In this document: piece by piece, positions 42,669-52,735 of the stretch
How the letters are laid out: the number at the start of each line of letters is the position of its first letter
Position numbering within the stretch: the stretch's first letter is position 1
NCBI GenBank assembly: GCA_014896455.1
Contig: JADBKJ010000009.1
Location: 1-64,000, forward strand
Direction of reading: 5' to 3'
DNA from: Thermoanaerobacter sp.
Lineage (GTDB): Bacteria > Bacillota > Thermoanaerobacteria > Thermoanaerobacterales > Thermoanaerobacteraceae
DNA length: 64,000 nucleotides
Program-made: the position numbers and the translations under genes
The notes under the pieces: generated by a model
Seen by the model: only the letters and a program-made list of their open reading frames with translations
Told to the model about the DNA's origin: nothing
The model's database searches: none

Positions 42669-42926
42669 CAGTTTGTTGACAAAGCTCCAAACCTTAGCAA
42701 GGTCAGAGCCGGATATAGGCTCTTTAGCGTCCTTTAAAATTTCAACTATTTGTTCCTTCGCTCTTGTGCCGTCATGATTTTTCACCTTTTAAACATTGCA
42801 TTTGTAATAAGTAAAAAATGTGCCTGTCGCCATTATAAAATCTCCTTATGCTAAAAGTTTTTGGCAATGGATAAGAGTCGCACCGATTGCAAAATATCTC
42901 CTTTACGAAAGTTTGTCTACAGTCTG
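42669..42926 (+). mobile_element. Terminator-associated MITE-like element, copy C, carrying captured host DNA
   Basis: Ends CAGTTTGTTGACAAAG and GATTGCAAAATATCTCCTTT...GTCTACAGTCTG, flanked by a 23-bp hairpin duplication. Instead of the usual GC-rich core, about 42679-42867 is the reverse complement of 41411-41600 (end of the DUF5317 gene and start of niaR), about 1.1 kb away. The captured copy differs by several one-base indels in homopolymer runs and a few substitutions. Confidence 0.85.
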
Positions 42927-42956
42927 AAACGTCTTATTTTGAGACGTTCTTTTTTG
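42927..42956 (+). terminator. Hairpin after niaX, right copy
   Basis: Same 23-bp unit as 42646-42668, followed by TTTTTTG. Confidence 0.85.
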
Positions 42957-43072
42957 TGAAAATTGTATGAAGAGAGTGTAAAATATTCTTGAAAAAAACT
43001 GCTTTTTATTGTCATAAAGACTGCATAGTGATATAATATATAGTTGATTAATAACCTTAGAAGGTGATAAAA

Positions 43073-45766
43073 ATGTTGGGCTTAGTTGAAAAAATATTTG
43101 GCAGCTACAGTGAAAGAGAAGTTAAGAGATTGGAACCAATTGCCGATAAGGTTTTGTCATATGAAGATCAAATGGCAAGACTTACGGATGCAGAGCTTAG
43201 GGCGAAAACAGATGAATTTAAAAATAGATTGAAAAACGGTGAAACTCTTGATGATATACTTCCCGAGGCTTTTGCGGTGGTAAGAGAGGCCGCTTGGAGA
43301 ACCCTTAAAATGAAACATTTTAGAGTGCAGGTGATAGGCGGCATTGTCCTTCACCAAGGACGCATTGCTGAAATGAAAACTGGTGAAGGTAAAACCCTTG
43401 TCGCGACATTACCTGCATATCTTAATGCTTTAGAGGGCAAAGGAGTTCACATTGTAACTGTCAATGATTACTTGGCAAAAAGAGACCGCGATTGGATGGG
43501 CAAGATATACGAGTTTTTAGGTTTAAGCGTTGGGGTAATACTTCACGATATGGGCCCTGAAGAGAGAAAAAAAGCCTATGCTGCTGATATAACCTATGGA
43601 ACCAATAACGAATTCGGTTTTGATTACTTAAGAGACAACATGGTTATATACAAAGAAGACATGGTGCAAAGAGAACTTAATTATGCTATAGTAGACGAGG
43701 TAGATAGCATATTGATAGACGAAGCAAGGACTCCTCTTATCATATCTGGCATAGGTGAAAAATCCACAGACATGTATAAGTTAGCCGACAGATTTGTGAG
43801 GACTTTGAGAAAAGATGAAGATTATATAGTTGATGAAAAAGCAAAGGCTGTAAGTTTAACTGAAAAAGGTGTAGTTAAGGCAGAAAAATTTTTTGGAATT
43901 AAAAACCTTGCTGATATTGAAAATATAGAAATTTCTCACCACATTAACCAAGCCTTAAAGGCCCATGCTATAATGAAAAGAGATATAGACTATGTGGTAA
44001 AAGATGGTCAAATCATCATAGTGGATGAATTTACAGGAAGGCTTATGTTTGGGAGAAGGTACAGTGAAGGCCTCCATCAGGCTATTGAGGCAAAGGAAGG
44101 GGTTAAGGTAGAAAGAGAAAGCAAAACTTTAGCCACTATAACATTCCAGAATTACTTTAGAATGTATAAAAAATTAGCTGGTATGACAGGTACAGCTCAA
44201 ACAGAAGAGCAAGAATTTAGGGCTATTTATGGATTAGATGTTGTAGTAATACCGACTAATAAGCCGATGATAAGAATAGACCATCCTGATGTGATATACA
44301 AAACAGAAGAAGCCAAGTTTAAAGCTGTTGTTGAGGACATTGTAGAACATCATAAAAAAGGTCAGCCTGTTCTAGTTGGTACAATTTCTATTGAAAAATC
44401 TGAAAAATTAAGCGCCATGTTAAAGAAAAGAGGGATACCTCATCAAGTATTAAATGCAAAGTACCATGAAAAAGAAGCAGAGATAATAGCACAGGCAGGA
44501 AGAAAAGGAGCAGTTACAATTGCTACAAACATGGCAGGACGTGGTACTGATATTCTTTTAGGAGGTAATCCTGAATTTATAGCTAAGAAAAAGATGCTTG
44601 AGGAGGGCTACTCAAAAGAAATTATTAACGAAGCTGCAGGATATGGCCCTGTTTCAGGCGAGGAAGTTAAAAAAGCCCGCGAAAGATATTTTGAACTTCT
44701 TGAAGAGGCGAAAAAAGAGACTGAAAAAGAACACGATGAGGTTGTAAAACTGGGTGGACTTTACATTATAGGTACTGAAAGGCACGAAGCTAGGAGAATA
44801 GACAATCAGTTGAGAGGACGTGCTGGCCGTCAAGGTGACCCAGGAGAATCAAGATTTTATATATCTTTAGAAGACGACCTTATGAGACTTTTTGGTTCAG
44901 AAAGAGTAAAAAACATGATGGACAGTTTGGGAATTGATGATGACCAGCCCATAGAGCATAAGATTTTGACAAAACAAATAGAACAAGCTCAGAAAAAGGT
45001 AGAGGGTATAAACTTTGACACTAGAAAACACGTTTTGCAGTATGACGATGTAATGAACAAACAAAGAGAGATAATATATGCCCAAAGGAGAAAGGTACTT
45101 GAAGGTGAAAACTTAAAAGAGTCTATTCTTGAGATGGTAAAAAGTATAATAGAGAGAAATGTAGAAATTTATACTGCAGGAAGTAAGTATCCTGAGGAAT
45201 GGGATATAAAAGGGCTTTTAGACCATCTTTACGACATGTTCCTTGAAAAAGACAGCGTGGTTATTGATATTGATATAGACAGGCTTGACAAAGAGGTTTT
45301 GACTGACATAATATATGAAGAGGCAGTAAGACAGTATGAGAAAAAAGAGGCAGAAATTGGTCCAGAACAAATGAGGGAAATCGAAAGAATAGTCCTTTTA
45401 AGAGTTGTAGATACTAAGTGGATGGACCACATAGACGAAATGGACCAATTGCGTCAAGGCATAGGCTTAAGAGCTTATGGACAGGTAGACCCTCTTATTG
45501 AGTACAAAAAAATAGCTTTTGATATGTTTGAAGACTTGATACAAAGCATACAAGAGGATACTGTAAAATTCTTGTATCACATTCAAATTAATAAAGACAA
45601 TATGATTCAAAGAGAACAGGTGGCGAAACCTATTTCCACTAATCTAGACGCAGAAGAGAAAAAACAGCCAGTTGTTAAAGGGAAAAAAGTTGGCAGAAAT
45701 GACCCCTGTCCTTGTGGCAGTGGTAAAAAATATAAAAAATGTTGTGGTGCCAATATAAAATACTAA
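43073..45766 (+). CDS. secA: Preprotein translocase ATPase SecA
   Basis: 897 residues from ATG 43073 (AAGGTG upstream). Nucleotide-binding motifs [81 protein letters not shown]-terminal zinc motif [14 protein letters not shown]. It drives secretion through SecYEG. Position before prfB is as in Bacillus. Confidence 0.98.
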   Translation: MLGLVEKIFGSYSEREVKRLEPIADKVLSYEDQMARLTDAELRAKTDEFKNRLKNGETLDDILPEAFAVVREAAWRTLKMKHFRVQVIGGIVLHQGRIAEMKTGEGKTLVATLPAYLNALEGKGVHIVTVNDYLAKRDRDWMGKIYEFLGLSVGVILHDMGPEERKKAYAADITYGTNNEFGFDYLRDNMVIYKEDMVQRELNYAIVDEVDSILIDEARTPLIISGIGEKSTDMYKLADRFVRTLRKDEDYIVDEKAKAVSLTEKGVVKAEKFFGIKNLADIENIEISHHINQALKAHAIMKRDIDYVVKDGQIIIVDEFTGRLMFGRRYSEGLHQAIEAKEGVKVERESKTLATITFQNYFRMYKKLAGMTGTAQTEEQEFRAIYGLDVVVIPTNKPMIRIDHPDVIYKTEEAKFKAVVEDIVEHHKKGQPVLVGTISIEKSEKLSAMLKKRGIPHQVLNAKYHEKEAEIIAQAGRKGAVTIATNMAGRGTDILLGGNPEFIAKKKMLEEGYSKEIINEAAGYGPVSGEEVKKARERYFELLEEAKKETEKEHDEVVKLGGLYIIGTERHEARRIDNQLRGRAGRQGDPGESRFYISLEDDLMRLFGSERVKNMMDSLGIDDDQPIEHKILTKQIEQAQKKVEGINFDTRKHVLQYDDVMNKQREIIYAQRRKVLEGENLKESILEMVKSIIERNVEIYTAGSKYPEEWDIKGLLDHLYDMFLEKDSVVIDIDIDRLDKEVLTDIIYEEAVRQYEKKEAEIGPEQMREIERIVLLRVVDTKWMDHIDEMDQLRQGIGLRAYGQVDPLIEYKKIAFDMFEDLIQSIQEDTVKFLYHIQINKDNMIQREQVAKPISTNLDAEEKKQPVVKGKKVGRNDPCPCGSGKKYKKCCGANIKY

Positions 45767-45782
45767 AAAGGAGAGATGCGGT

Positions 45783-46884
45783 TTGTTGCAAGACTACAAA
45801 GCAGAAGTTTCAAACATGATTGAAGAAATAAAAGAAATGGGGGTTTCTCTTTGACATAGAAAGTGTCAAAAGAGAAATAGAAGAAATAGACAAAAAGATG
45901 TCTGATCCTGCTTTTTGGAGCGATATAAAAAAGTCACAGGAATTAGCTAAAAAACAAAAAGCCTTAAAAGAACTTTTAGAAGAGTACAATTCTCTTGTGT
46001 CAAAATGGGAAGACTTAAGTACACTTATTGAATTGGGTTTAGAAGAAGGGGATGAGTCGATAACTGATGAAGTAGACAAGGAATACAAAGAGCTCAAAAA
46101 AAAGTTAGAGGATTTAAAGATAAAAACCCTATTAAATGGCCCCTATGATAAAAACAATGCTATACTTTCTATTCATGCAGGCTCAGGTGGTACAGAGGCT
46201 CAAGACTGGGCGGAGATGTTACTTCGCATGTATACAAGATGGGCTAATGACAAAGGTTTTGAAGTAGAAACCCTTGACTATTTGCAAGGAGAAGAAGCGG
46301 GGATAAAAAGTGTCACTCTTATGATAAAAGGGCCTTTTGCCTATGGATATCTTAAATCAGAGGCGGGTGTTCACCGCCTTGTGAGGATATCTCCTTTTGA
46401 TGCGGCCGGTAGAAGGCATACTTCATTTGCACTTGTGGAAGTACTTCCTGAATTAGAAAATGATATTGAAGTGGAAATAAGGCCTGAGGATTTAAAAATT
46501 GACACTTATAGGGCTTCGGGTGCGGGAGGACAGTATGTAAATAAGACGGAGTCTGCTGTAAGGATTACCCACCTTCCAACAGGCATAGTGGTTTCATGTC
46601 AAAGTGAAAGGTCTCAGATTCAAAACAGAGAAACTGCCATGAAAATGCTTAAAGCTAAACTTTTGGACCTCATGATGAAGGAGAAGAAAGAAAAAATCGA
46701 AGACTTAAAAGGAGAGCATAGAGAGGCAGCATGGGGTAACCAAATAAGGTCTTATGTTTTCCAGCCTTATACCCTTGTTAAAGACCACAGGACAAATTAT
46801 GAAGAAGGAAATGTCAATGCTGTAATGGATGGAGAAATAGATGGATTTATAAACGCTTATTTAAAGCAAAAGAGCGCATCCTGA
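45783..46884 (+). CDS. prfB: Peptide chain release factor 2, with programmed +1 frameshift
   Basis: Starts at TTG 45783 (AAGGAGAG upstream) with LQDYKAEVSNMIEEIKEMGV. The frame meets TGA at 45852-45854 in CTT-TGA-C, preceded by GGGGG; slipping +1 at CTT continues as DIESVKREIEEIDKKMSDPAFW to 46884. The GGQ motif (GAGGQYVNKTESAVRITHLP) and the SPF stop-recognition motif (RISPFDAAGRRHTSF) are present. This is the classic autoregulated RF2 shift, sensing low RF2 at UGA. Confidence 0.95.
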
Positions 46885-46993
46885 TGGACGCCTCTTTTTT
46901 ATTTTTGCCAAAAAAATTTTTCTTACTACCCCTAAAAATTTCGATTCCCTTCCGAAATAATATAGTGAAAACAAAAACAAAGGAGGAAGGGAT

Positions 46994-47662
46994 ATGAGAA
47001 GAGTTTTAGCGTTAGTTTTAGTGGTTCTTTTAGTTTTTTCAGCAGGTATTACTGTTTACGCTAAACCAAACAAAGAAAAGCATGAGTTAAAAATTGAGAC
47101 AAAGACCAAGTTAGAATCAAAAGGAGAGAGTAAAGAAAACAAACTAGAGCTTGAGTTACATACTAAATTTGAACCAAAGGCAGGTGTAGAGACTTTTAAG
47201 GGAGAAATCAAAATAAATGGGCAAAAGTCCAAATTTGATATTCCCCCTGTAATAAAAGATGGAAGAACTTTGATTCCTGTAAGAGCAGTAATGAATAGCC
47301 TCGGAGCTAAAGTGGAGTGGGACCCTGATACTAAAACTGTAACAATCACGAAAGGAGACACTGTGGTTCAGTTTGTGCTGGGTGAAAACAAAGTAATTGT
47401 AAATGGCCAAGAAATAACACTTGACGTTCCAGCAATTGAGATAAGCAACAGAACTTTTGTGCCCTTGAGGTTCCTCTCAGAAATTTTTGGTGAAAAAGTA
47501 AAATACGATGAAAAGACAGGAAACATAGAAATTGAAGAAGAGACCCAGATAGAAATAGAAAATGAAGAAAATACAGTTTCTCAAGAGGTATATGGGAGCA
47601 CCACTGAGACAGTTTCTGGAAGTGTGTATGATAACAGTGAAGAAGTAGAAAAAAATGAATAA
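46994..47662 (+). CDS. Secreted protein with copper-amine-oxidase N-terminal-like (stalk) domain
   Basis: 222 residues. Signal peptide RRVLALVLVVLLVFSAGITVYA, a charged linker, then the stalk domain (about 75-185): INGQKSKFDIPPVIKDGRTL, IPVRAVMNSLGAKVEWDPDT, NRTFVPLRFLSEIFGEKVKY. An acidic Glu-rich tail follows. The domain usually attaches secreted proteins to the cell surface and is not an enzyme. AAAGGAGGAAGG upstream. Followed by a terminator. Confidence 0.85.
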   Translation: MRRVLALVLVVLLVFSAGITVYAKPNKEKHELKIETKTKLESKGESKENKLELELHTKFEPKAGVETFKGEIKINGQKSKFDIPPVIKDGRTLIPVRAVMNSLGAKVEWDPDTKTVTITKGDTVVQFVLGENKVIVNGQEITLDVPAIEISNRTFVPLRFLSEIFGEKVKYDEKTGNIEIEEETQIEIENEENTVSQEVYGSTTETVSGSVYDNSEEVEKNE

Positions 47663-47670
47663 TAGAACAG

Positions 47671-47712
47671 CCCCCAAAACTGGTTAAAAGGCCGTTTTGG
47701 GGGTTGTTTTAT
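47671..47712 (+). terminator. Intrinsic terminator
   Basis: CCCCCAAAACTGG ... CCGTTTTGGGGG then TTGTTTTATT. Confidence 0.85.
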
Positions 47713-47781
47713 TGACAAAAAAGGGCAAAAACTTTATAATTGGTTTAACAATGTAAAAGCAAACAATGGGGGGCGAAGGGA

Positions 47782-48081
47782 ATGGTAAAAAAAGGGCTCT
47801 TAAGAGATAGAAGAGGTAGAGCTGGTTTTGTTTTCGGTGCATTTGGTCCGGGCTATAAGAGTGTAATTAGGAGGCCTCTCAGAAAAATTATTACTTACGG
47901 CTTAGGTGCTGGGCTTATATGGGGAGCAGAAAAGAAATATGGTAGAAGGCTTTCTTCTAAGCTTCTGCCTTTTGTGAGGGGAAAAGGTAGAAGGTATCTG
48001 CGCTACGCAAAAGTAGCCTTGACACAGCTTTACAATTACCTGGTGAGTAAGGGGAAAGAGGGGGAAGGAAGTGAAAAATAG
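47782..48081 (+). CDS. Small basic hypothetical protein
   Basis: 99 residues, strongly basic (VKKGLLRDRRGRAG, KYGRRLSSKLL, RGKGRRYLRYAK) with a glycine-rich central stretch ITYGLGAGLIWGA that could be membrane-associated. Family not recognised. GGGGGGCGAAGGG precedes ATG 47782. Its last codons overlap the adenosyltransferase start, so the two are likely co-translated. Confidence 0.65.
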   Translation: MVKKGLLRDRRGRAGFVFGAFGPGYKSVIRRPLRKIITYGLGAGLIWGAEKKYGRRLSSKLLPFVRGKGRRYLRYAKVALTQLYNYLVSKGKEGEGSEK

Positions 48082-48598
48082 AAAAGGTCTTGTGATGGTC
48101 TATACTGGCGATGGGAAAGGAAAAACAACAGCTGCTTTAGGACTTGCTCTAAGGGCAATTGGACATGGTGAAAAAGTGTACATGATTCAGTTTATGAAAG
48201 GTAGCCCTAATTACGGGGAAATAAAGGCAGAAAAATACCTTCCTAATTTCCAAATAGTGCAAAAAGGAAGAGATGCTTTTGTAAAAAAGAATGAACCTCT
48301 TCAAGAGGATTTAAAGCTTGCTCAAGAAGGAATGGAACTTGCTCGCGAAATTATTTCACAAGGAGAGTATGATTTAGTTATCTTGGATGAAATAAATGTG
48401 GCAGTTGATTATGGTTTAGTTAAAGAAGAAGAGGTTTTAAATTTAATTGAGTTAAAACCTGAATGGGTGACTTTGGTTTTGACAGGGCGTTATGCCCATG
48501 AGAAGATTTTAGAGAAAGCTGATATGATAAGTGATGTGAAAGAGGTAAGACATCACTATCAAAAGGGAATTGAAGCACAAGCGGGAATAGAGTATTGA
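48071..48598 (+). CDS. cobO: Cob(I)alamin/cobyrinate adenosyltransferase, CobO/BtuR type
   Basis: 175 residues from GTG 48071. P-loop VYTGDGKGKTTAALGLALRA, QFMKGSPNYGE, LVILDEINVAVDYGLV, VTLVLTGRYAHEKILEKADM. It transfers the adenosyl group of ATP to cobalt in corrinoids. No other cobalamin gene is adjacent. Confidence 0.92.
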   Translation: MKNRKGLVMVYTGDGKGKTTAALGLALRAIGHGEKVYMIQFMKGSPNYGEIKAEKYLPNFQIVQKGRDAFVKKNEPLQEDLKLAQEGMELAREIISQGEYDLVILDEINVAVDYGLVKEEEVLNLIELKPEWVTLVLTGRYAHEKILEKADMISDVKEVRHHYQKGIEAQAGIEY

Positions 48599-48621
48599 AA
48601 GTATTTAATGAGGTGTAGTAT

Positions 48622-49293
48622 ATGAAAATCAATCTATGGAATTTGCTTTTGATAGTTCTTTTCGTTATAGCATTAGGAGTGGCTGTGATGACTTTTGGGA
48701 ATAACCTGACGGTGATGGTGAGTGACCCAGAAAGATTTAGAAATTGGATAAGTAGTTTTGGTAGATTAGGAGTTCTGGTATTTATAGGCGTTCAAGTTCT
48801 TCAGGTTGTAGTGTTTGTAATACCGGGAGAAGTGGTGCAAGTCGCAGGTGGATACCTTTATGGTACGATTTTAGGGACTTTGTACTCTGTAATAGGCATT
48901 ACACTAGGCTCTCTTATTTGCTTTTCAATTGCTAGGATTTTGGGATATGATTTTGTGAAAAACATTGTGTCGGAGGAGAAACTTAAAAAATTTGATTATC
49001 TCATAAATAACCCTAAAGGGGAAACGGTACTTTTTTTGTTATTTTTCATTCCAGGAATGCCAAAGGATGCTCTTTCTTACATCGCTGGCATTACTCCTGT
49101 GAAATTTTACAATTTCTTTATGATAACTCTTTTTGCAAGGCTGCCGGGGATATTCTTTTCTGCCTATATAGGTTCAAATTTGGGAAGTAAAAATTATCTT
49201 ATGGCTGGCTTAGTGGCTGTTATAGCGCTAGTATTGTTTTTGGCAGGAGTGTATAAAAGAGATGTGATTATTGAGAGATTAAAAAGGATATGA
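48622..49293 (+). CDS. TVP38/TMEM64 (VTT/DedA-like) membrane protein
   Basis: 223 residues, five to six membrane helices. The VTT domain shows VFVIPGEVVQVAGGYLYGTILGTLYSVIGITLGSLI, LLFFIPGMPKDALSYIAGIT and RLPGIFFSAYIGSNLG. The family includes lipid scramblases; substrate here unknown. Confidence 0.85.
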   Translation: MKINLWNLLLIVLFVIALGVAVMTFGNNLTVMVSDPERFRNWISSFGRLGVLVFIGVQVLQVVVFVIPGEVVQVAGGYLYGTILGTLYSVIGITLGSLICFSIARILGYDFVKNIVSEEKLKKFDYLINNPKGETVLFLLFFIPGMPKDALSYIAGITPVKFYNFFMITLFARLPGIFFSAYIGSNLGSKNYLMAGLVAVIALVLFLAGVYKRDVIIERLKRI

Positions 49294-49298
49294 GATAA

Positions 49299-49585
49299 GG
49301 ATTTCATATAGAAGTTCTGGGTAGGATAACTGCTTCACACAAGGCTTATTTTAATTATAATTTTGGAAAAGAAAATTTTTTGAATTACAAGTACAGGATA
49401 ATAGACATAGGAAAAGTAAAATTTGAAGATATTGTTAAAACCGAGTATTACGATTTATATGCATTTTTACCATTGGTGGATGGAGAAAAGAGGGAAAAAG
49501 AGGGAGAGAAATATCTTAAAAAGTGTGCTGAAGTGATAAGAGATATGCCAGTAGATAGGAAGAAAATATACAATAATAAAAGAGA
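49299..49585 (+). pseudogene. C-terminal remnant of an unidentified protein
   Basis: An open frame without a start continues from 49299 (GFHIEVLGRITASHKAYFNY, YDLYAFLPLVDGEKREKEGE, YLKKCAEVIRD) directly after the TVP38 stop and runs into element D. The sequence is protein-like and resembles the end of a Rpn/PD-(D/E)XK transposase-nuclease type protein, but that is uncertain. The 5' part has been lost. Confidence 0.5.
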
Positions 49586-49602
49586 GTATACGAAATACTC
49601 TC
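49581..49602. terminator. Hairpin, left copy flanking element D
   Basis: GAGAGTAT-ACG-AAATACTCTC; an identical 22-bp unit is at 49869-49890 followed by TTTTTC. The same hairpin sequence lies beside element E at 59663-59684. Confidence 0.8.
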
Positions 49603-49603
49603 G

Positions 49604-49868
49604 CAGTTTGTTGACAAAGTTAAAAAATATTCAAAGGAGATATTTTGCATCGTCGCTCCGATGTTCCAAAGCGACAAAACTAAAGCTCGACCTTCGGGCT
49701 CCGGCAGGGTACCGGGCACAATCGGCCTCCTTGCCTCAGGTGCCCGCCTTCGCCATCCATGGCTTCGGCCCTGCCTCCACCCTCAGTCTCGCTAAGTTTT
49801 GTTACCGCTTTGTAACAAGTCGCACCGATTGCAAAATATCTCCTTTGCGAAAGTTTGTCTACAGTCTG
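49604..49868 (+). mobile_element. Terminator-associated MITE-like element, copy D
   Basis: 265 bp, CAGTTTGTTGACAAAG ... GTCTACAGTCTG, with the standard GC-rich core. Left and right halves are imperfect inverted repeats for roughly 80 bp, so the whole element can fold on itself. Flanked by a 22-bp hairpin duplication. Nearly identical to the inverted copy E. Confidence 0.85.
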
Positions 49869-49897
49869 AGAGAGTATACGAAATACTCTCTTTTTCT
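49869..49897 (+). terminator. Hairpin, right copy flanking element D
   Basis: Same 22-bp unit as 49581-49602, followed by TTTTTCTCTTT. Confidence 0.8.
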
Positions 49898-49958
49898 CTT
49901 TCTATCTTTGCATATAGTGGTATAATTGTTATTGTATTACAAAAACAGGGGGGATTAT

Positions 49959-51110
49959 ATGTACCTTTTAAAAGGCGGAAGAGTTTACACAATGACTGGA
50001 AAGGTTTATGAGAAAGGAGATGTGCTTATAGATGGTGATAAAATTGTCGATGTAGGAGAAGACCTAATAGCTCCGCTCGATGCGGAAGTGATAGATGTTA
50101 CGGGGCTTACCGTGATGCCAGGACTCATCGATGCTCACACTCATTTGGGTATGTGGGAAAATGCAGTCGGCTTTGAAGGAGCAGATGGAAATGAAGCAAC
50201 AGACCCTGTGACGCCTCAATTAAGAGCAATTGACGGGGTAAATCCGATGGATAAGTATTTTGAGGAGGCTTATCAGGCAGGGGTTACGACTGTTGCGACA
50301 GGTCCCGGAAGCGCAAATGTAATAGGAGGTCAGTTTGCTGTCATAAAGACTTATGGCAAAAGGATAGACGACATGATTGTGAAAGAACCAGCAGCGATAA
50401 AAGTTGCTTTTGGTGAAAATCCTAAATCCGTTTACCATGAGCAGCATAAAATGCCTTCAACTAGAATGGCGGTTGCGGCTCTTTTAAGGCAAGAGCTTAT
50501 AAAAGCTCAGGAGTACATGGAAAAGATGGAGCATGCAGAGGAAGACAAAAAGCCTGAAAGGGACTTAGGTCTTGAAGCATTGGCAAAAGTATTAAAGAGA
50601 GAAATTCCACTAAAAGCTCATGCTCATAGAGCAGATGATATTTTTACAGCTTTAAGAATTGCAAAAGAATTTAATGTAGATATAACCATTGACCATTGTA
50701 CTGATGGCCATTTAATTGTTGATGAATTGGTGAAAGAAAATGCTAAAGTTATTGTGGGACCTTCATTGTCTGAAAGGTCGAAGATTGAGCTTGTAAATCT
50801 AAGCTTTAAGACAGCTGGTATTCTTTCAAAAGCAGGACTTACAGTTGCGATAATGACGGACCATCCTGTAATACCTCTCAATTACTTGTCTTTATGTGCT
50901 GCTTTAGCTGTAAAGGATGGTATGGATGAAATGGAGGCTTTAAAAGCCATCACCATAAACCCTGCGAAAATTTTAGGAGTTGACGACAGGTTGGGAAGCA
51001 TTGAAAAAGGGAAAGACGCTGATATTGTAATCTTTGATGGAGATCCATTGGAAGTGAAGACAAGGACAAAATATGTGTTTATTAATGGGGAATTAGTACA
51101 TAAAGCATAA
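49959..51110 (+). CDS. Amidohydrolase (imidazolonepropionase-like)
   Basis: 383 residues from ATG 49959 (AGGGGGGAT upstream); the frame opens earlier without a ribosome site. Amidohydrolase barrel motifs: VMPGLIDAHTHLGM (HxH metal site), LKAHAHRADDIFTALRIAKE, TIDHCTDGH, VAIMTDHPVIPLNYLSL, ITINPAKILGVDDRLGSIEKGKDADIVIFDGDPL. Substrate not deducible. Confidence 0.88.
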   Translation: MYLLKGGRVYTMTGKVYEKGDVLIDGDKIVDVGEDLIAPLDAEVIDVTGLTVMPGLIDAHTHLGMWENAVGFEGADGNEATDPVTPQLRAIDGVNPMDKYFEEAYQAGVTTVATGPGSANVIGGQFAVIKTYGKRIDDMIVKEPAAIKVAFGENPKSVYHEQHKMPSTRMAVAALLRQELIKAQEYMEKMEHAEEDKKPERDLGLEALAKVLKREIPLKAHAHRADDIFTALRIAKEFNVDITIDHCTDGHLIVDELVKENAKVIVGPSLSERSKIELVNLSFKTAGILSKAGLTVAIMTDHPVIPLNYLSLCAALAVKDGMDEMEALKAITINPAKILGVDDRLGSIEKGKDADIVIFDGDPLEVKTRTKYVFINGELVHKA

Positions 51111-51117
51111 ACTGTCA

Positions 51118-51160
51118 TGAGGCTATTTATTTAGAGGAGTCTAATAAATAGCCTCATAAT
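51118..51160 (+). terminator. Intrinsic terminator after the amidohydrolase
   Basis: GAGGCTATTTATTTAGA ... TCTAATAAATAGCCTC followed by ATAATTTTTTAT. Confidence 0.85.
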
Positions 51161-51441
51161 TTTTTATAACTTTAAAAAATTTTTTATGCAGTCTGATATT
51201 CTATGATTTATTTTTATTCATGCCATGTTTTATTTGGGGAATTTTTAAGGCTTTTTCTTGGGATATTTGAATAATTATTTAAAACTTTACAAACAAAAGA
51301 TTTTTTTAAATTATTTTTATACAAAACGTTTACATTAATTTACTGAGTTAAATTGCAAAAGTTATTTTATTAGTTTATACTATAGGTGTATAAAGTTGAT
51401 GGGTAGGTAGTATAGTAAAAGGGACAGAGGGGGTTATAGAG
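51161..51441 (+). promoter_or_regulatory. Leader region of the arginine deiminase operon
   Basis: About 280 bp AT-rich. TTTATACTATAGG at 51375-51387 offers a -10-like TATACT. ACAAAACGTTTACA (51321-51334) resembles a catabolite-repression (cre) site with two mismatches. No clear ARG box was identified by eye. Confidence 0.35.
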
Positions 51442-52668
51442 TTGGAGAAAAACACAAATTGTTTGCGAGTCTATTCTGAGATTGGAAAATTAAATTCTGT
51501 CCTCCTTCATAGGCCTGGTAAAGAATTAGAAAGGTTGACCCCTGAGTTTTTAAGTGAACTTCTTTTTGATGATATTCCCTGGCTTAAAAGGATTCAGGAG
51601 GAACACGACAAATTTGCGGAGGCTTTAAAAGAAAATGGAGTGACAGTTTATTATTTAGAAGATTTATTGGAAGAGATTTTACAGGATACTGGAATAAAAG
51701 AGTTTTTTATATATGATTTGGTTTCATATATGAATACTTCTTTAGAAGTTAAGAAAACAATTGCAAATTTTTTAAAGGAGAGAACTCCCAAGGAAATAGT
51801 GGACTACGCTATTGCAGGACTTTTGAAAAAAGAAGTGCAGGAGGTGGAGCCTCAATCTTTGGTGGATTATGTCTACAAGGATTCCCCATTTTTTATAAAT
51901 CCTTTGCCAAACTGCTATTTTATGAGAGACCCTGCTGCGGTCATTGGCAATGGTGTAATGATAAGCAGTATGAAGACAACTGCTCGAAAAAGAGAAGCCA
52001 TGTTGCTTAAGTATGTTTTCAAGCATTCTAAGACTTTAAAAGTACAGGAGAATCTATTGTGGTATGATTATCGTTCAGAGTATCCTATTGAGGGGGGAGA
52101 CGTGTTAGTTCTCAGCAAAAAGGTAATAGCGATTGGAATAAGTGAAAGAACCTCCCCCCAGGCAATTGAAGAAATTTCTCTTACTCTTTTAGATAGAGGA
52201 GAAGAGTTACAAGAGATAATTGCTTTAGAAATTCCAAAAAAACGAACTTTTATGCATCTTGATACAGTTTTTACTATGGTGGATGTGGACAAATTTTTAA
52301 TATATCCTGGTATAAAAGAAGAATTGAAGGCTTATAGGATTACAAGAGGAGAAAAGGGAACAATTAGAGTGAAGGTAGAAGAAGACTTTACAAAAGTTTT
52401 AGAGACTTCATTGGGTCTTGATAAAGTCAATTTAATTGAAAGTGGAGGAGGTGACGAGATAACAGGAGCAAGGGAACAGTGGAATGACAGCACGAATACC
52501 TTGGCCATTGCTCCAGGAGTTGTAATAGCATATAACAGAAATGAGATAACCAATACCACCTTAGTAAATCATGGAATAAAAGTTATTGAAATTGAAGGTT
52601 CTGAATTAGTGAGGGGACGCGGTGGCCCAAGGTGTATGTCGATGCCTTTAAAGAGAGAAGATATATAA
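51442..52668 (+). CDS. arcA: Arginine deiminase
   Basis: 408 residues, TTG start (GAGGGGG upstream). LLHRPGKELERLTPEFL, FFINPLPNCYFMRDPAAVIG, EGGDVLVLS, GISERTSPQAIE, FMHLDTVFTMVD, and the catalytic Cys in RGRGGPRCMSMPL near the C-terminus. It converts arginine to citrulline and ammonia. First gene of an ADI operon that yields one ATP per arginine. Confidence 0.96.
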   Translation: MEKNTNCLRVYSEIGKLNSVLLHRPGKELERLTPEFLSELLFDDIPWLKRIQEEHDKFAEALKENGVTVYYLEDLLEEILQDTGIKEFFIYDLVSYMNTSLEVKKTIANFLKERTPKEIVDYAIAGLLKKEVQEVEPQSLVDYVYKDSPFFINPLPNCYFMRDPAAVIGNGVMISSMKTTARKREAMLLKYVFKHSKTLKVQENLLWYDYRSEYPIEGGDVLVLSKKVIAIGISERTSPQAIEEISLTLLDRGEELQEIIALEIPKKRTFMHLDTVFTMVDVDKFLIYPGIKEELKAYRITRGEKGTIRVKVEEDFTKVLETSLGLDKVNLIESGGGDEITGAREQWNDSTNTLAIAPGVVIAYNRNEITNTTLVNHGIKVIEIEGSELVRGRGGPRCMSMPLKREDI

Positions 52669-52735
52669 ACCTTTTGACTAATGGGGTAAGATAATATAAA
52701 ATTAATAAAGTAAAATTACTAAAAGGAGGATAATT

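Noticed and set aside
42588-42785. Second niaR gene on the minus strand
   Set aside because: It holds only the first codons, has indels, and lies within element C; it is a captured fragment.
49516-49925. Open frame continuing from the gene remnant through element D
   Set aside because: It crosses a mobile element and a terminator hairpin; the same peptide appears on the minus strand at 59268-59705, showing that it derives from the element.
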